From the NCBI RefSeq assembly GCF_003795145.1, contig NZ_CP027786.1, forward strand, positions 744,001 through 808,000: a DNA stretch of 64,000 nucleotides, given 5' to 3'. Numbering within the stretch: the first letter of the stretch is position 1; every line of letters starts with the position of its first letter. This document shows positions 40,693-49,902 of this stretch, in pieces. A program made the translations under genes and the position numbers. This DNA is from Tetragenococcus koreensis. GTDB taxonomy: Bacteria > Bacillota > Bacilli > Lactobacillales > Enterococcaceae. The notes under the pieces are model-generated. The model saw only the letters and a program-made list of their open reading frames with translations. It was not told the origin of the DNA and did no database searches.

Positions 40693-41345
40693 TTTTTTAA
40701 CAAATCATTTTCCATCTCCAGCTCGCGCACTCGGCGTTCTAGTTGCGCCTTTTGGTCACGCTGTGCTTCTTCCTTTGTGCGGCTTGAGGCTGTGCCTGCT
40801 TGCTTTCCTCGTCGATCTTCTAATCCTTCTACACCCATCTCTTCGTACTTCAATGTCCAATGACGGGTTTGTTGATAAGAAACCTGGTATTTTTCCGCGA
40901 TCATCGAATAAGCTTTATCATGAATCAGACAATCTTGCGCAATTTTTAGTCGCTCTTCTGTTGTGGTTTCCCGTGCTTTTCTCATGTTCTTCCGCTCACT
41001 TTCTGAATAGAAGTTTCCACGAGTATTGTACACCTTTATCCACTCTTGAAGAAGTTTATTATTCCTTAAATGATACTTTTTAACAATGGCTGTCATATTG
41101 CCTTTTCCTGCTAGATAGTCTTGGACAGCGGCTAGCTTCAGTTCTTGAGGATAATGAGCATTCTGTTGCCGAGGTTCTAAAGCAGCGGCACCGCCTGTTT
41201 TATAAAAGCTAACCCAGCGATCCATCGTACTAGAACCGACCCCAGCTTCTTTCGCTGCCCCTAAGCAACTGATTTCCTTGTTTATACAACGTTGAACGAA
41301 AGCCACTCTTTCCTCCAAGGTTAATTTCATTGTTCGTCGAGCCAT
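40665..41345 (-). CDS. IS3-family OrfA (helix-turn-helix transposase subunit)
   Basis: A 226-residue protein with two successive helix-turn-helix units (about 10-55 and 125-170) and a C-terminal leucine-zipper-like coiled coil (QLERRVRELEMENDLLKK). This is the standard IS150-type OrfA. It is intact, with GAGGAGG before its ATG at 41345. A run of seven A residues followed by G at 40691-40698 lies in its 3' end and is a typical -1 slippery site for making OrfAB. With orfB truncated, only OrfA or an inactive fusion can be made. Confidence 0.9.
   Translation of the reverse strand: MARRTMKLTLEERVAFVQRCINKEISCLGAAKEAGVGSSTMDRWVSFYKTGGAAALEPRQQNAHYPQELKLAAVQDYLAGKGNMTAIVKKYHLRNNKLLQEWIKVYNTRGNFYSESERKNMRKARETTTEERLKIAQDCLIHDKAYSMIAEKYQVSYQQTRHWTLKYEEMGVEGLEDRRGKQAGTASSRTKEEAQRDQKAQLERRVRELEMENDLLKKVKEIERRF
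40691..40698 (-). promoter_or_regulatory. Programmed -1 frameshift site (A7G)
   Basis: On the minus strand the orfA codons TTA AAA AAA GTC offer A-AAA-AAA-G for -1 slippage, and the orfB frame is open from there. This is known for IS3-family elements. Frameshifting is inferred. Confidence 0.6.
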
Positions 41346-41694
41346 AATAAACCTCCTCTCTAAGGTTTATTACATTTCGATGTCCGGTATAGGGGCAGCA
41401 TATCAATCAGCTGTTCATTCCCCATGTTTGACTACTTTTTATCGATTCTTCTCTATTTTCTGCGACACTCTCCCCCGTCTTGTTCTGAGTGCCTATTTTA
41501 TCTGACGTTTGAAGGGTATCTTATTATTTACAAGTTGTACATTTATCTTTTTTTAAATTATCATAAGAGGTGAATAAAATATAAGCTAACTTTTTATGAT
41601 TATTTTTCCTTCATTGTTTCCTTTTTTTGTACTTTCGTTTATTATATTAGGAGACATCAGAAATAAAAAGGATTATTTAAGTGAGGTGCACATA

Positions 41695-42825
41695 TTGCAA
41701 AAAATAAAAGTTGACTGGAATTATTGGCTTACACGTTTTTTATTTTTGATGGCCGTAATTATCGGTTTTAAATTGATTACTAATTATCAATTTGTTTTGA
41801 ATAGTCTATCGAATTTATTAAGTACTTTGTCCCCTTTTATTATTGGTTTTATTTTTGCTTATCTTTTAAACGGGGCGCAAAAACGTTTAGAACGACTTTT
41901 TCAAAAAACTAAGTTATCTTTTATAGAAAAACATAGTCGTGGAATAAGTGTCTTGATTTTGTATGTAATTATTTTCTATTTATTCTTTTTGGCTTTAAAC
42001 TATGTTATCCCATTGATGATTGATAATGTCATCGATTTACTTGGTTTACTTCCGCAATTTTATGATTATTTAGTAGATGTTATCGCAAGATTGGAATCTG
42101 AAGGTGTATTTGAATCTTTAAATTTAGATGACTTTTTACAAAGCTTGACCACCGATTTTTCACCTGAAAATCTGTTACGACAGTGGACACAGGCTCTTAC
42201 TTCTTTAGGAGCCATTACTAGGAGCCTTTCATCTTTTGTATTTAACGGATTTTTAGCGTTGATTATCTCGATTTACGCTTTGGTATTCAAAGATTCAATT
42301 CTATTGTTTATCGATAAATTAGGTAAAAAGACTTTACCTGAAAAAATCTATCGAAACAGTAAGAAATGGTTGCAGGCAACGAATACCATCTTTTATAAAT
42401 TTATCAGTTCACAATTCCTTGATGCTTGCATAATAGGTATTTCAGCCACTGTTATACTCTATCTGTTAAATGTACCCTTTGCATTAACCTTAGGAATTCT
42501 ACTTGGAATATGTAATATGATCCCTTATTTTGGTTCAATCTTTGCTTCTATTGTAACCACAATTATTACCTTCTTTAGTGCTGGCTTCCAACTAGCTCTA
42601 ACAACATTGATTGCATTGCTTATTTTACAGCAACTTGATGGAAATGTTATTGGACCACGGATCATGAGCGGTGCGTTAAATCTTAACCCTATTATTATTA
42701 TTATATCAATAACAGTAGGCGGTGCTTACTTTGGCGTCTTAGGAATGTTTTTAGCTGTTCCAATTGCAGCCATTTTAAAAATTATCACAATAAACTGGCT
42801 AGATGATTCTGAAGAAAACGCGTAA
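41695..42825 (+). CDS. AI-2E (YdiK/TqsA) family transporter
   Basis: A 376-residue membrane protein with about eight hydrophobic helices and the family pattern of paired hairpins. It has the conserved LGICNMIPYFGSI and DGNVIGPRIMSGALNLNP motifs in the C-terminal half. The family includes TqsA (autoinducer-2 exporter) and Na+/H+ antiporter-like members, so the substrate is open. I place the start at the TTG at 41695 (MQKIKVDW) behind GAGGTG, which gives the normal length. The longer frame from 41596 adds a poorly supported lead. Confidence 0.82.
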   Translation: MQKIKVDWNYWLTRFLFLMAVIIGFKLITNYQFVLNSLSNLLSTLSPFIIGFIFAYLLNGAQKRLERLFQKTKLSFIEKHSRGISVLILYVIIFYLFFLALNYVIPLMIDNVIDLLGLLPQFYDYLVDVIARLESEGVFESLNLDDFLQSLTTDFSPENLLRQWTQALTSLGAITRSLSSFVFNGFLALIISIYALVFKDSILLFIDKLGKKTLPEKIYRNSKKWLQATNTIFYKFISSQFLDACIIGISATVILYLLNVPFALTLGILLGICNMIPYFGSIFASIVTTIITFFSAGFQLALTTLIALLILQQLDGNVIGPRIMSGALNLNPIIIIISITVGGAYFGVLGMFLAVPIAAILKIITINWLDDSEENA

Positions 42826-42836
42826 TGAATTTTACA

Positions 42837-42887
42837 AAAAAACATTCGGAAGTGGAGTTATTTAACTCACTTCCGAATGTTTTTTAT
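42837..42887. terminator. Bidirectional terminator between AI-2E gene and clpB
   Basis: AACATTCGGAAGTG and CACTTCCGAATGTT form a long stem with AGTT/AACT inside, flanked by A-run and T-run. It serves both convergent genes. Confidence 0.9.
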
Positions 42888-45490
42888 TCATCTTCCATTG
42901 GCTCGTTTTGAAATACTAAATGATTGTCGAGCAATTCGATGATTACTTTTGTTTTTGGCATAACGCGCCCGGAAACAATTTCTTTAGCTAATGGCGTTTC
43001 TACTTCTCGTGTAATAAAACGACGTAAGGGTCTAGCACCATAAGCCGGTTCGTAAGCATTTTGTGCAATCCAGTCTTTCGCTTCATCCGATATTTCCAAG
43101 AAGATTTCTTGTTGCACTAAACGTTGTGATAATTCATTAATTATTTTTTCGACAATACCTTTCATATCTTCCACATTTAATGGTGTAAATAGAATTGTAT
43201 CATCCACACGGTTAAGAAATTCTGGTTTGAACTCTGCTTTTAGCATGTTCATCACTTGCTCTTTGGCCGTTGTTGAGATTACGCCTTCATCGGAGACACC
43301 ATCAAGTAAAACTTGTGAACCAATATTACTGGTCATAATTAAAACAGTATTTTTGAAGTTGACTACGCGTCCTTTAGAATCGGTCAAACGACCATCGTCT
43401 AATACTTGTAATAAGATATTAAAAACGTCAGGATGAGCTTTTTCAATTTCATCTAATAAAATAATTGTATAGGGATTCCGCCGCACAGCTTCGGTGAGTT
43501 GTCCGCCTTCTTCATAACCTACGTATCCAGGAGGAGAACCAACCAAACGTGACACTGTATGTTTTTCCATGTACTCACTCATATCGAGACGTACCATATG
43601 ATCTTCTGAATCAAAAAGATTTTCTGCTAAGGCTTTGGCTAGTTCAGTTTTCCCTACACCAGTGGGACCTAAAAATAAGAATGATCCTAACGGTCGATCA
43701 GGATTTTGTAACCCAGCACGTGAACGAATAACCGCATCACTTACCGCATTGACAGCTTCATCTTGACCAATAACGCGTTCATGCAGAGTGTCATTTAAAT
43801 GAAGCAATTTTTCTCGCTCGCCTTCAACTAATTTCGTTACAGGTATCCCGGTCAATCGTCCTACAACGACTGCAATTTCATTAGCAGTAACTGATTCTTG
43901 CACCATTTTTAGTACCGTTTGGTCATCTTTTTCTTCTAATTCTTTTAGTTCTTTTTCCAATTGCGGTACAGTTCCGTGTCTTAGGACAGCTGCTCGTTCT
44001 AAATCATAATTATTTTCCGCATCTTCTAATTCATGTTTGGCTTTATCAATTTCAGCTCGCTTGTTAGAAACAGCGTTAACTTCTTCTTTTTCTGTTTCCC
44101 ATTGTAGCTTCATCGAGTTGGTTTCTTCACGCAGTTCTGCAAGCTCTTCTTGTAATGATTCTAACCTTTTCTTAGAAGCATCATCGGTTTCTTTTTTCAG
44201 AGCCGCTTCTTCAATTTCTAGTTGCATTAAACGTCTCGTTACTTGGTCCAATTCAGTCGGCATGGAGTTCATTTCAACCCGAATATTAGCACAAGCCTCG
44301 TCGATCAGATCAATGGCCTTATCTGGCAAGTAGCGATCGGTAATATAACGGTCAGATAATGTGGCCGCAGCAACTAAAGCATTATCATGAATGTTTACAC
44401 CATGATGGATTTCAAAACGTTCTTTTAACCCGCGCAAAATGGAAATTGTATCTTCCACAGTGGGTTCTTGGACGATAACCTTTTGGAATCGTCGTTCTAA
44501 GGCTTTATCTGTTTCCATATTTTCTCGGTACTCATCTAGAGTTGTTGCCCCAATTGTATGCAATTCTCCCCGAGCTAACATCGGTTTTAACAAGTTACCG
44601 GCATCCATACTGCCTTCTGTTTTACCAGCACCCACAATATTATGAATTTCATCGATAAATAAAATAATCCGACCATCGGCCTTTTTTACTTCTTTTAAAA
44701 CTGATTTTAATCGTTCTTCAAATTCACCACGATATTTCGCGCCAGCAATTAAAGCACCCATGTCTAGTGAAAAGACAGTCTTATCTTTTAAGTTTTCTGG
44801 AACGTCTTTTTTTACAATACGTTGTGCTAGTCCTTCGACAATGGCGGTTTTCCCTACCCCGGGTTCACCAATCAATACAGGGTTGTTTTTTGTTTTACGT
44901 GATAAAATCCGAATCACATCACGAATCTCTTCATCACGTCCGATAATCGGGTCCATCTCACCTTTTTTGACTTCTTGGACTAAATCGACTCCGTATTTTT
45001 CCAACGCTTCATATTGTTCTTCTTGATTTTGAGACGTCACACGATCTCCTTGGCGCATATTTTCAATTGCTTGTCGAACTTGTTTTTCATTGATTCCTTG
45101 ATTTTTCAAGAATTTTGTCAATCGATAATTTTCTAACTTCATTAACGCCAGCAAAACAATTTCAGTAGACAGAAATTCATCTTTAAAGTCTTCAGCTAAT
45201 TGATCCGCTTCATTTAATAGATGATATAAATTTTGACTCATATTTTGTCCATATTGAACATTTCCACCCTCAACACTTGGTAGCGCATCGATTGTTTGGT
45301 CCACTTCCCGTTCAAAAGCTGTAAGGTCAATACCTAAATCCTTATAAAAATTTCTAGCAAATTGATTTGGTTGTAAAAATATCTTCCATAAATGAGCAAT
45401 GTCAATTTCTTGTTGTTTTCTTGTTACAGCAACTTGCTGTGCCTGGGCAATCGCACTTTGTAAAGTTGTTGTCATTTTTTCAATATTCAT
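42884..45490 (-). CDS. clpB: ATP-dependent chaperone ClpB
   Basis: An 868-residue Hsp100 disaggregase. It has an N-terminal Clp repeat domain (1-145), AAA1 with GEPGVGKT (about 205-212), the M-domain coiled coil (about 405-525), and AAA2 with GPTGVGKT (about 605-612). There is no ClpP-binding IGF loop, so it disaggregates and does not target proteolysis. The length is as expected for ClpB. The gene has a CtsR operator over its promoter, giving heat-shock control. The ATG at 45490 has a GGGGGAAAAC lead. It ends at the bidirectional terminator. Confidence 0.97.
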   Translation of the reverse strand: MNIEKMTTTLQSAIAQAQQVAVTRKQQEIDIAHLWKIFLQPNQFARNFYKDLGIDLTAFEREVDQTIDALPSVEGGNVQYGQNMSQNLYHLLNEADQLAEDFKDEFLSTEIVLLALMKLENYRLTKFLKNQGINEKQVRQAIENMRQGDRVTSQNQEEQYEALEKYGVDLVQEVKKGEMDPIIGRDEEIRDVIRILSRKTKNNPVLIGEPGVGKTAIVEGLAQRIVKKDVPENLKDKTVFSLDMGALIAGAKYRGEFEERLKSVLKEVKKADGRIILFIDEIHNIVGAGKTEGSMDAGNLLKPMLARGELHTIGATTLDEYRENMETDKALERRFQKVIVQEPTVEDTISILRGLKERFEIHHGVNIHDNALVAAATLSDRYITDRYLPDKAIDLIDEACANIRVEMNSMPTELDQVTRRLMQLEIEEAALKKETDDASKKRLESLQEELAELREETNSMKLQWETEKEEVNAVSNKRAEIDKAKHELEDAENNYDLERAAVLRHGTVPQLEKELKELEEKDDQTVLKMVQESVTANEIAVVVGRLTGIPVTKLVEGEREKLLHLNDTLHERVIGQDEAVNAVSDAVIRSRAGLQNPDRPLGSFLFLGPTGVGKTELAKALAENLFDSEDHMVRLDMSEYMEKHTVSRLVGSPPGYVGYEEGGQLTEAVRRNPYTIILLDEIEKAHPDVFNILLQVLDDGRLTDSKGRVVNFKNTVLIMTSNIGSQVLLDGVSDEGVISTTAKEQVMNMLKAEFKPEFLNRVDDTILFTPLNVEDMKGIVEKIINELSQRLVQQEIFLEISDEAKDWIAQNAYEPAYGARPLRRFITREVETPLAKEIVSGRVMPKTKVIIELLDNHLVFQNEPMEDE

Positions 45491-45538
45491 TTGTTTTCCC
45501 CCAATCAGGTAACATTGAGATGTTTATCTCCAATAACT

Positions 45539-45568
45539 AGTATACCTTGTTGGTCAAAATTGGTCAAA
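45539..45568 (-). promoter_or_regulatory. clpB promoter overlapped by a CtsR operator
   Basis: The direct heptad GGTCAAA-ATT-GGTCAAA (45552-45568, plus strand) is the consensus CtsR site. On the minus strand it overlaps the -35 TTGACC (45562-45567), 17 nt from the -10 TATACT (45539-45544). Bound CtsR would block RNA polymerase until heat stress. The site is seen in sequence; regulation is by family knowledge. ctsR itself is not in this window. Confidence 0.88.
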
Positions 45569-45601
45569 GAATAACTATTGGAAGTATTAACTTTTTTCTT
45601 A

Positions 45602-45640
45602 CAAAAAACGCACAAAACAACCGAAAATTGTTTTATGCGA
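45602..45640 (-). terminator. Terminator of the YbhN-like gene
   Basis: On the minus strand CGCATAAAACAA pairs with TTGTTTTGTGCG and is followed by TTTTTT. It lies 10 nt after the stop, upstream of the clpB promoter. Confidence 0.85.
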
Positions 45641-45649
45641 CGATAAAAA

Positions 45650-46675
45650 CTAAGGTTCTGAGATCTCTTCAATCCCATCTGTAACTACTTTTCTACGTTC
45701 TCTAAGAAACACCAGAAAACCTAATAAAAACGGCAGGACAAAACTAGCAAAACGATACAAAAGTAAGGAAGATACTGCTTCAACGGTTCCCGTTACAGGT
45801 TGAAACATAAACAAATAAACAAATTCAAAAGAACCAACCCCAGCTGGAGACGGGATAACGCCGGATAAAACTAAAGTAAAACTGATTAAGGCAAAAGCTA
45901 AGAAAAAACTGATATTATTCGTCTCTTCTTGGAAGCAAACAAAAGGAATTACATACCATGCACCTACTTTTAATAGGTTAAATAAATAGATTTTGAGGAT
46001 CGTAGCCTTATCATCTAAAACTGATTGCATGGCTTGGTGTAAAGCATTGATCTGCAAATTTAGTTGATCAATATAGCTGCGCAATTTTTTATTACGAACG
46101 AATCGATTACAAAACAGTAACACAGCTACTTGTAAATTTAAACTCAGTGACAATACAACTAAAGTAATGATGAGTAAAGAAGTTAACACGATTCCTACTA
46201 AAATCAAACCAATCATTTGTGGTCGTTGATTCAACATCGAAGCAAAATAAAAAATTAAATTTGCCACAGCGTAAGTGACAATTGCTGATTTGTACATCAC
46301 CATATGCAATGCCGAAGCGCCCACACCTTGGCTAATTTTGATTCCCTTTTTCTTATAAAAGCCAATTTCAGCAAGTAAGGTGCCCACGCCAAAGGTAATA
46401 ATTCGATAAAAAGCAATATAAAAGGAAGTCATCATACCATCAAAAACTGTAAAATTAGCAGAAAATCCACGCACAGTTTCCTTAATACCACAACCTTCAA
46501 AAAATTGATGCAATAGACCTAAAAAGAGGACACTAAATAAAATAGTGAGATCTGTTTCTTTTAATTCTATAAAAATATCGCGCATCGAATTTTGGATAAA
46601 ATAATACATGATTCCCAAAATAATGAGAAGCAAAACTAGGTTCAGTACAATTTTCCATTTTGCATTCTTTTTCAT
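45650..46675 (-). CDS. YbhN/MprF-type flippase-domain membrane protein
   Basis: A 341-residue membrane protein with eight hydrophobic helices, of the UPF0104/lysylphosphatidylglycerol-synthase transmembrane (YbhN/AglD) family. Visible marks are GVGASALHMVMYKS and the C-terminal SGVIPSPAGVGSFEFVYLFMF. It lacks the aminoacyl-transferase domain of MprF, so it is a stand-alone flippase-like unit, perhaps for a glycolipid or polyprenyl lipid. I start at the ATG at 46675, 7 nt after AAGGAG. An in-frame TTG one codon upstream is closer. It is monocistronic, between the pepT terminator and its own. Confidence 0.8.
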   Translation of the reverse strand: MKKNAKWKIVLNLVLLLIILGIMYYFIQNSMRDIFIELKETDLTILFSVLFLGLLHQFFEGCGIKETVRGFSANFTVFDGMMTSFYIAFYRIITFGVGTLLAEIGFYKKKGIKISQGVGASALHMVMYKSAIVTYAVANLIFYFASMLNQRPQMIGLILVGIVLTSLLIITLVVLSLSLNLQVAVLLFCNRFVRNKKLRSYIDQLNLQINALHQAMQSVLDDKATILKIYLFNLLKVGAWYVIPFVCFQEETNNISFFLAFALISFTLVLSGVIPSPAGVGSFEFVYLFMFQPVTGTVEAVSSLLLYRFASFVLPFLLGFLVFLRERRKVVTDGIEEISEP

Positions 46676-46717
46676 CAATTTCTCCTTACTTTAACGAACA
46701 ATTCAGCAAAATTGATA

Positions 46718-46760
46718 GAAAACAAGAAGAGAAAGCCGCTTTTTTACTTTCTCTTCTTAT
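46718..46760 (-). terminator. Terminator of pepT
   Basis: On the minus strand AAGAAGAGAAAG pairs with CTTTCTCTTCTT and is followed by GTTTTC. It begins right after the pepT stop. Confidence 0.8.
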
Positions 46761-46762
46761 AT

Positions 46763-47992
46763 TTATTCTGCATTTAATTCAGCAATTTTTACGATTAGTG
46801 CGGCTGCTTTTTCCATTGTTTGCAATGAAACATATTCAAAGCGTCCATGCATATTTTCTGCACCTGCAAAAATATTGGGCGTTGGAATCCCCATATAAGA
46901 AATCTTGGAACCATCTGTTCCGCCACGTACAGGTTCAATAATAGGATCAATCGCTAAATCAAGCATAGCATTCTTAGCTAATTCAACGATGCTCATATCT
47001 TTTTCAATGATCTCTTTCATATTGTAATATTGATCATACATGTTCACAAATACGCGTTGCTGATCAAATTGTTCATTCAACGTTTTTTGTACATCGGAAA
47101 TTTTGGCCTTTCGATTTTCAAATTTTTGATGATCATGATCACGAATAATGTATGACATTTGTGCTTCTTCAGGATTACCGTTTAAATTCATTAAATGAAA
47201 GAATCCTTGGATGCCTTCCGTTTTCTCGGGCACTTCATCTTGAGGTAACTGATTTTGAAAATCAATAGCCACTTGTAAGGCGTTAATCATCGTATCTTTA
47301 GCTGTACCTGGGTGCACATTTTTCCCTTTAATGGTAACTTCTGCTTGAGCTGCATTGAAAGTTTCATATTCCAACTCACCCAGGGGGCCACCGTCCATTG
47401 TATAAGCAAAATCAACATTAAAATCTTCTACATCAAATTGATCTGCGCCAATTCCAATTTCTTCATCTGGACCAAAAGCTACCTTAATGTCGCCATGTGA
47501 AATATCTGAGTTATTTACCAAAATTTCCATAGCTGACATAATTTCAGCAACTCCTGCTTTGTCATCAGCTCCTAAAAGCGTAGAACCATCTGTTGTAATC
47601 AAGGTTTGTCCTTGGTAATTTTTCAAGTTAGGAAAATCATTAGGGTTTAAAGTATAATTACCTTCTTCGTCCAATTGAATTTCAGAAACTCCATCATAAT
47701 TTTCAATCACTTGAGGTTGTACGTTTTCTGCATTGAAATCAGCTGTATCCATATGAGCAATAAAACCAATACTAGGAACTTGCTTTTCAATGTTACTTGG
47801 CAAAGTCGCGCTAACATAACCATTAGTGGCATTGTAGTGCACATCAGCTAATCCTAGCTCTTCCAACTCTTGTTTTAGTACATTAGCAAAAGCAATCTGC
47901 GATTCAGTTGATGGTGTCGTATTGCTTTCAGGGTTCGAGCGAGTTTCTGTTTTGACATAACGCAAAAAGCGCGGTAGTAAATTTTCGTACAT
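46763..47992 (-). CDS. pepT: Peptidase T (tripeptidase)
   Basis: A 409-residue M20-family zinc aminopeptidase cleaving N-terminal residues from tripeptides in the cytosol. Metal ligand His80 and helper Asp82 lie in IAHMDTADF. The bridging Asp is in [12 protein letters not shown], the general base Glu is in [14 protein letters not shown], and [12 protein letters not shown] closes the site. The ATG follows GGGAG. It lies 13 bp after the Nif3-like gene and ends the nrdR-dnaB-dnaI-trmK-nif3-pepT run. Confidence 0.95.
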   Translation of the reverse strand: MYENLLPRFLRYVKTETRSNPESNTTPSTESQIAFANVLKQELEELGLADVHYNATNGYVSATLPSNIEKQVPSIGFIAHMDTADFNAENVQPQVIENYDGVSEIQLDEEGNYTLNPNDFPNLKNYQGQTLITTDGSTLLGADDKAGVAEIMSAMEILVNNSDISHGDIKVAFGPDEEIGIGADQFDVEDFNVDFAYTMDGGPLGELEYETFNAAQAEVTIKGKNVHPGTAKDTMINALQVAIDFQNQLPQDEVPEKTEGIQGFFHLMNLNGNPEEAQMSYIIRDHDHQKFENRKAKISDVQKTLNEQFDQQRVFVNMYDQYYNMKEIIEKDMSIVELAKNAMLDLAIDPIIEPVRGGTDGSKISYMGIPTPNIFAGAENMHGRFEYVSLQTMEKAAALIVKIAELNAE

Positions 47993-48005
47993 ATGTTATT
48001 CTCCC

Positions 48006-49127
48006 TTATCTAAACTGGAATGGATTGGTATTAACCTCAGAAGGAATAAAATCAACAGTCCATCCTTCTTCTTTTTTCCATTCTTCCATTTTTTCTATAA
48101 ATTTGTTCACACAAACTACTTCAATATTATGCCCCGGATCAATTACCGTCAAGCCATTAGATTGCATGTCATGAGCGGTGTGATAATAAACATCTCCCGT
48201 AATATAGACGTCTGCATCTTTTTTAAGGGCATTTGAATAGAATTTTCCGCCAGAGCCCCCACAGATTGCCACAGTTTGCACTGTTTTTTTTGCTTCCTTT
48301 GGTTGAATTAAACGCAATCCATCAAGCTGAAAAGCTGTTTTGACTTTTTGTACAAAGTCTTCTACTGCAACCGGTGCCTCTAATCGTCCAACTCGGCCCA
48401 GCCCCAATGACTGTGGTGAATTATCTAGAGGTAAAATGTCATAAGCAGGCTCTTCATATGGATGAATTTGATACATGACTTGGAGCACTTTTTCTTGGAT
48501 CGTTTCAGGAAAAATCACTTCAATTCGCGCTTCTTGAACTTGTTCTTCCCGATTACTAGAACCAATCGTTGGACGAGCATTTTCATTAGGGGTAAAACGT
48601 CCTGTTCCTATCATCGAATAACTAGTATTACGATAATTCCCTTGCGTACCAGCACCTGCCTCGCCTAAAGCCTGCCGCATTTTTTGACTATAATCCATAG
48701 GAACATACACTGCTAATTTTTTGAAACGTACTTCATGCGTCTTGACTAGATAGTCACAGACATTGACATCCAACATTTCACAGAACCAATCGTTTAAACC
48801 GCCCCATATAATATCCATATTCGTATGAGCAGCATAAACCGCAATATCATTTTTTAATAAATCAGTATACATCTTAATTTGCGGATCATCTGAAACTAAT
48901 CGATCAATTGGACGGAAAATGGGCGGGTGTTTAGTGACAATTAAATCAATCCCTTTGGCGATCGCTTCTTCGACCACTTCTGGCCGCACATCCAAAGTCA
49001 TCATTACCCGCGTAATTTGTTTGTTTAAAGTTCCTAGGTGCAAACCGCAAGGGTCCCCTTCTTCAGCTAACCAAAGAGGACAAAACGATTCAAATTTTGC
49101 GATAAATTCTTTTGCATTAAGACTCAT
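48006..49127 (-). CDS. Nif3-like dinuclear metal centre protein (YqfO type)
   Basis: A 373-residue NIF3-family protein forming hexameric rings with a dinuclear metal site. Expected ligands appear in VTKHPPIF, AAHTNMD and the C-terminal TGDVYYHTAHD and PGHNIE. A PII-like insertion (about 130-240, LAVYVPMDYSQKMRQALGEAGAG) marks the long Gram-positive form. The start is the ATG at 49127 behind GGAGG, overlapping the trmK stop by 4 nt (ATGA). Its pairing with TrmK is conserved in Firmicutes. The biochemical role is not settled (possible GTP cyclohydrolase-I-like activity). Confidence 0.9.
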   Translation of the reverse strand: MSLNAKEFIAKFESFCPLWLAEEGDPCGLHLGTLNKQITRVMMTLDVRPEVVEEAIAKGIDLIVTKHPPIFRPIDRLVSDDPQIKMYTDLLKNDIAVYAAHTNMDIIWGGLNDWFCEMLDVNVCDYLVKTHEVRFKKLAVYVPMDYSQKMRQALGEAGAGTQGNYRNTSYSMIGTGRFTPNENARPTIGSSNREEQVQEARIEVIFPETIQEKVLQVMYQIHPYEEPAYDILPLDNSPQSLGLGRVGRLEAPVAVEDFVQKVKTAFQLDGLRLIQPKEAKKTVQTVAICGGSGGKFYSNALKKDADVYITGDVYYHTAHDMQSNGLTVIDPGHNIEVVCVNKFIEKMEEWKKEEGWTVDFIPSEVNTNPFQFR

Positions 49128-49822
49128 GCCAGTACCTCCTTGATCCATGCGACTTCTTTATTTATCTCTGCGATTTTAGCTTCAGGTCGCTCATAAGCTT
49201 TTTGTAAATTATTTAGTATTTTTTGTTTCGTCTGTAACTCTTTTTGCCATTTTTCTTGAAAAATAGACGATTTTTTCTGCATTAAAATAGGACCAAAATA
49301 TAATTCCTTCATCGTATAACTATCGCTTTTTTGATAATCAGCGACAATTATTTCATAGAATTTTCCTTGATCTTTAACCAGTTGCTCATCATAAATTTTA
49401 TAGTGGTTTCTTGTTAGCCAATGGCGTAGTTCTTGTTCATGGTTATTAGGTTGTAAAATTAGTCGCTCTCGAGTAGATAAAAAACCGTCCGCCTGTCCAT
49501 TTGTCAAAATGTCACTGGTTAACAGCCCACCCATACCAGCAATCGTGATCGTATCGATACGATCTTCTGGCTGGATAGTCGCTAAACCGTCTGCCAAACG
49601 AGGGATAATTTTTTCTGTGTAACCATACTTTTTAATCTGGGCGATAGCTGCTTTTAAGGGCCCTGGAGCAACTTCTCCAGCAATGGCATAACTTATCTTT
49701 CCTGTTGCTACTAAATAGACAGGTAAATAAGCATGATCAGAACCAATATCTGCCAAGCGGGCTTGTTCTGGAACGAACGAGGCAACTTGGGCTAATCGAT
49801 TAGATAGTATATGGTTGTTCAA
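49124..49822 (-). CDS. trmK: tRNA (adenine(22)-N(1))-methyltransferase TrmK
   Basis: A 232-residue SAM methyltransferase that modifies A22 in the D-loop of tRNAs. The SAM loop is ADIGSDHAYLP, and the IAGMGG motif (about 92-97) forms the adenine pocket. The C-terminal coiled-coil pair assists tRNA binding. I choose the TTG at 49822, 9 nt after AAAGGA, giving the family length and a normal opening (NNHILSNRLAQVASF). An ATG at 49885 would add 21 residues that the family lacks and would place the start inside a hairpin. It is translationally coupled to the nif3 gene. Confidence 0.88.
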   Translation of the reverse strand: MNNHILSNRLAQVASFVPEQARLADIGSDHAYLPVYLVATGKISYAIAGEVAPGPLKAAIAQIKKYGYTEKIIPRLADGLATIQPEDRIDTITIAGMGGLLTSDILTNGQADGFLSTRERLILQPNNHEQELRHWLTRNHYKIYDEQLVKDQGKFYEIIVADYQKSDSYTMKELYFGPILMQKKSSIFQEKWQKELQTKQKILNNLQKAYERPEAKIAEINKEVAWIKEVLA

Positions 49823-49850
49823 ATTTTTTGATCCTTTCCTGAAAATTACA

Positions 49851-49895
49851 GAGCACTGCAAAAATAAAAGTTCCCTTTTACTCATCGCAGCGCTC
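49851..49895 (-). terminator. Hairpin between dnaI and trmK (weak terminator or attenuator)
   Basis: On the minus strand GAGCGCTGC pairs with GCAGTGCTC (one G-U), enclosing AAAAG/CTTTT around GGAA. It starts 8 nt after the dnaI stop. Only a short TGTAATTTTC follows, so partial termination is more likely than full. Confidence 0.5.
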
Positions 49896-49902
49896 CATAT
49901 TT

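Larger units (their letters stand above)
40190..41400 (-). mobile_element. Truncated IS3-family element (IS150-like)
   Basis: The orfA-side end is intact: it terminates at 41400 in the terminal sequence TGCTGCCCCTATACCGGACA (read on the minus strand), typical of IS3/IS150 ends. The orfB side is cut at about 40190, after only the first catalytic Asp, and abuts the XRE gene. No second inverted repeat or target duplication is found. Loss of the right half makes the element unable to transpose itself. Confidence 0.85.

Noticed and set aside
40763-41083. Rightward 106-codon open frame within the IS3 element
   Set aside because: Antisense of OrfA, which is clearly a transposase subunit.
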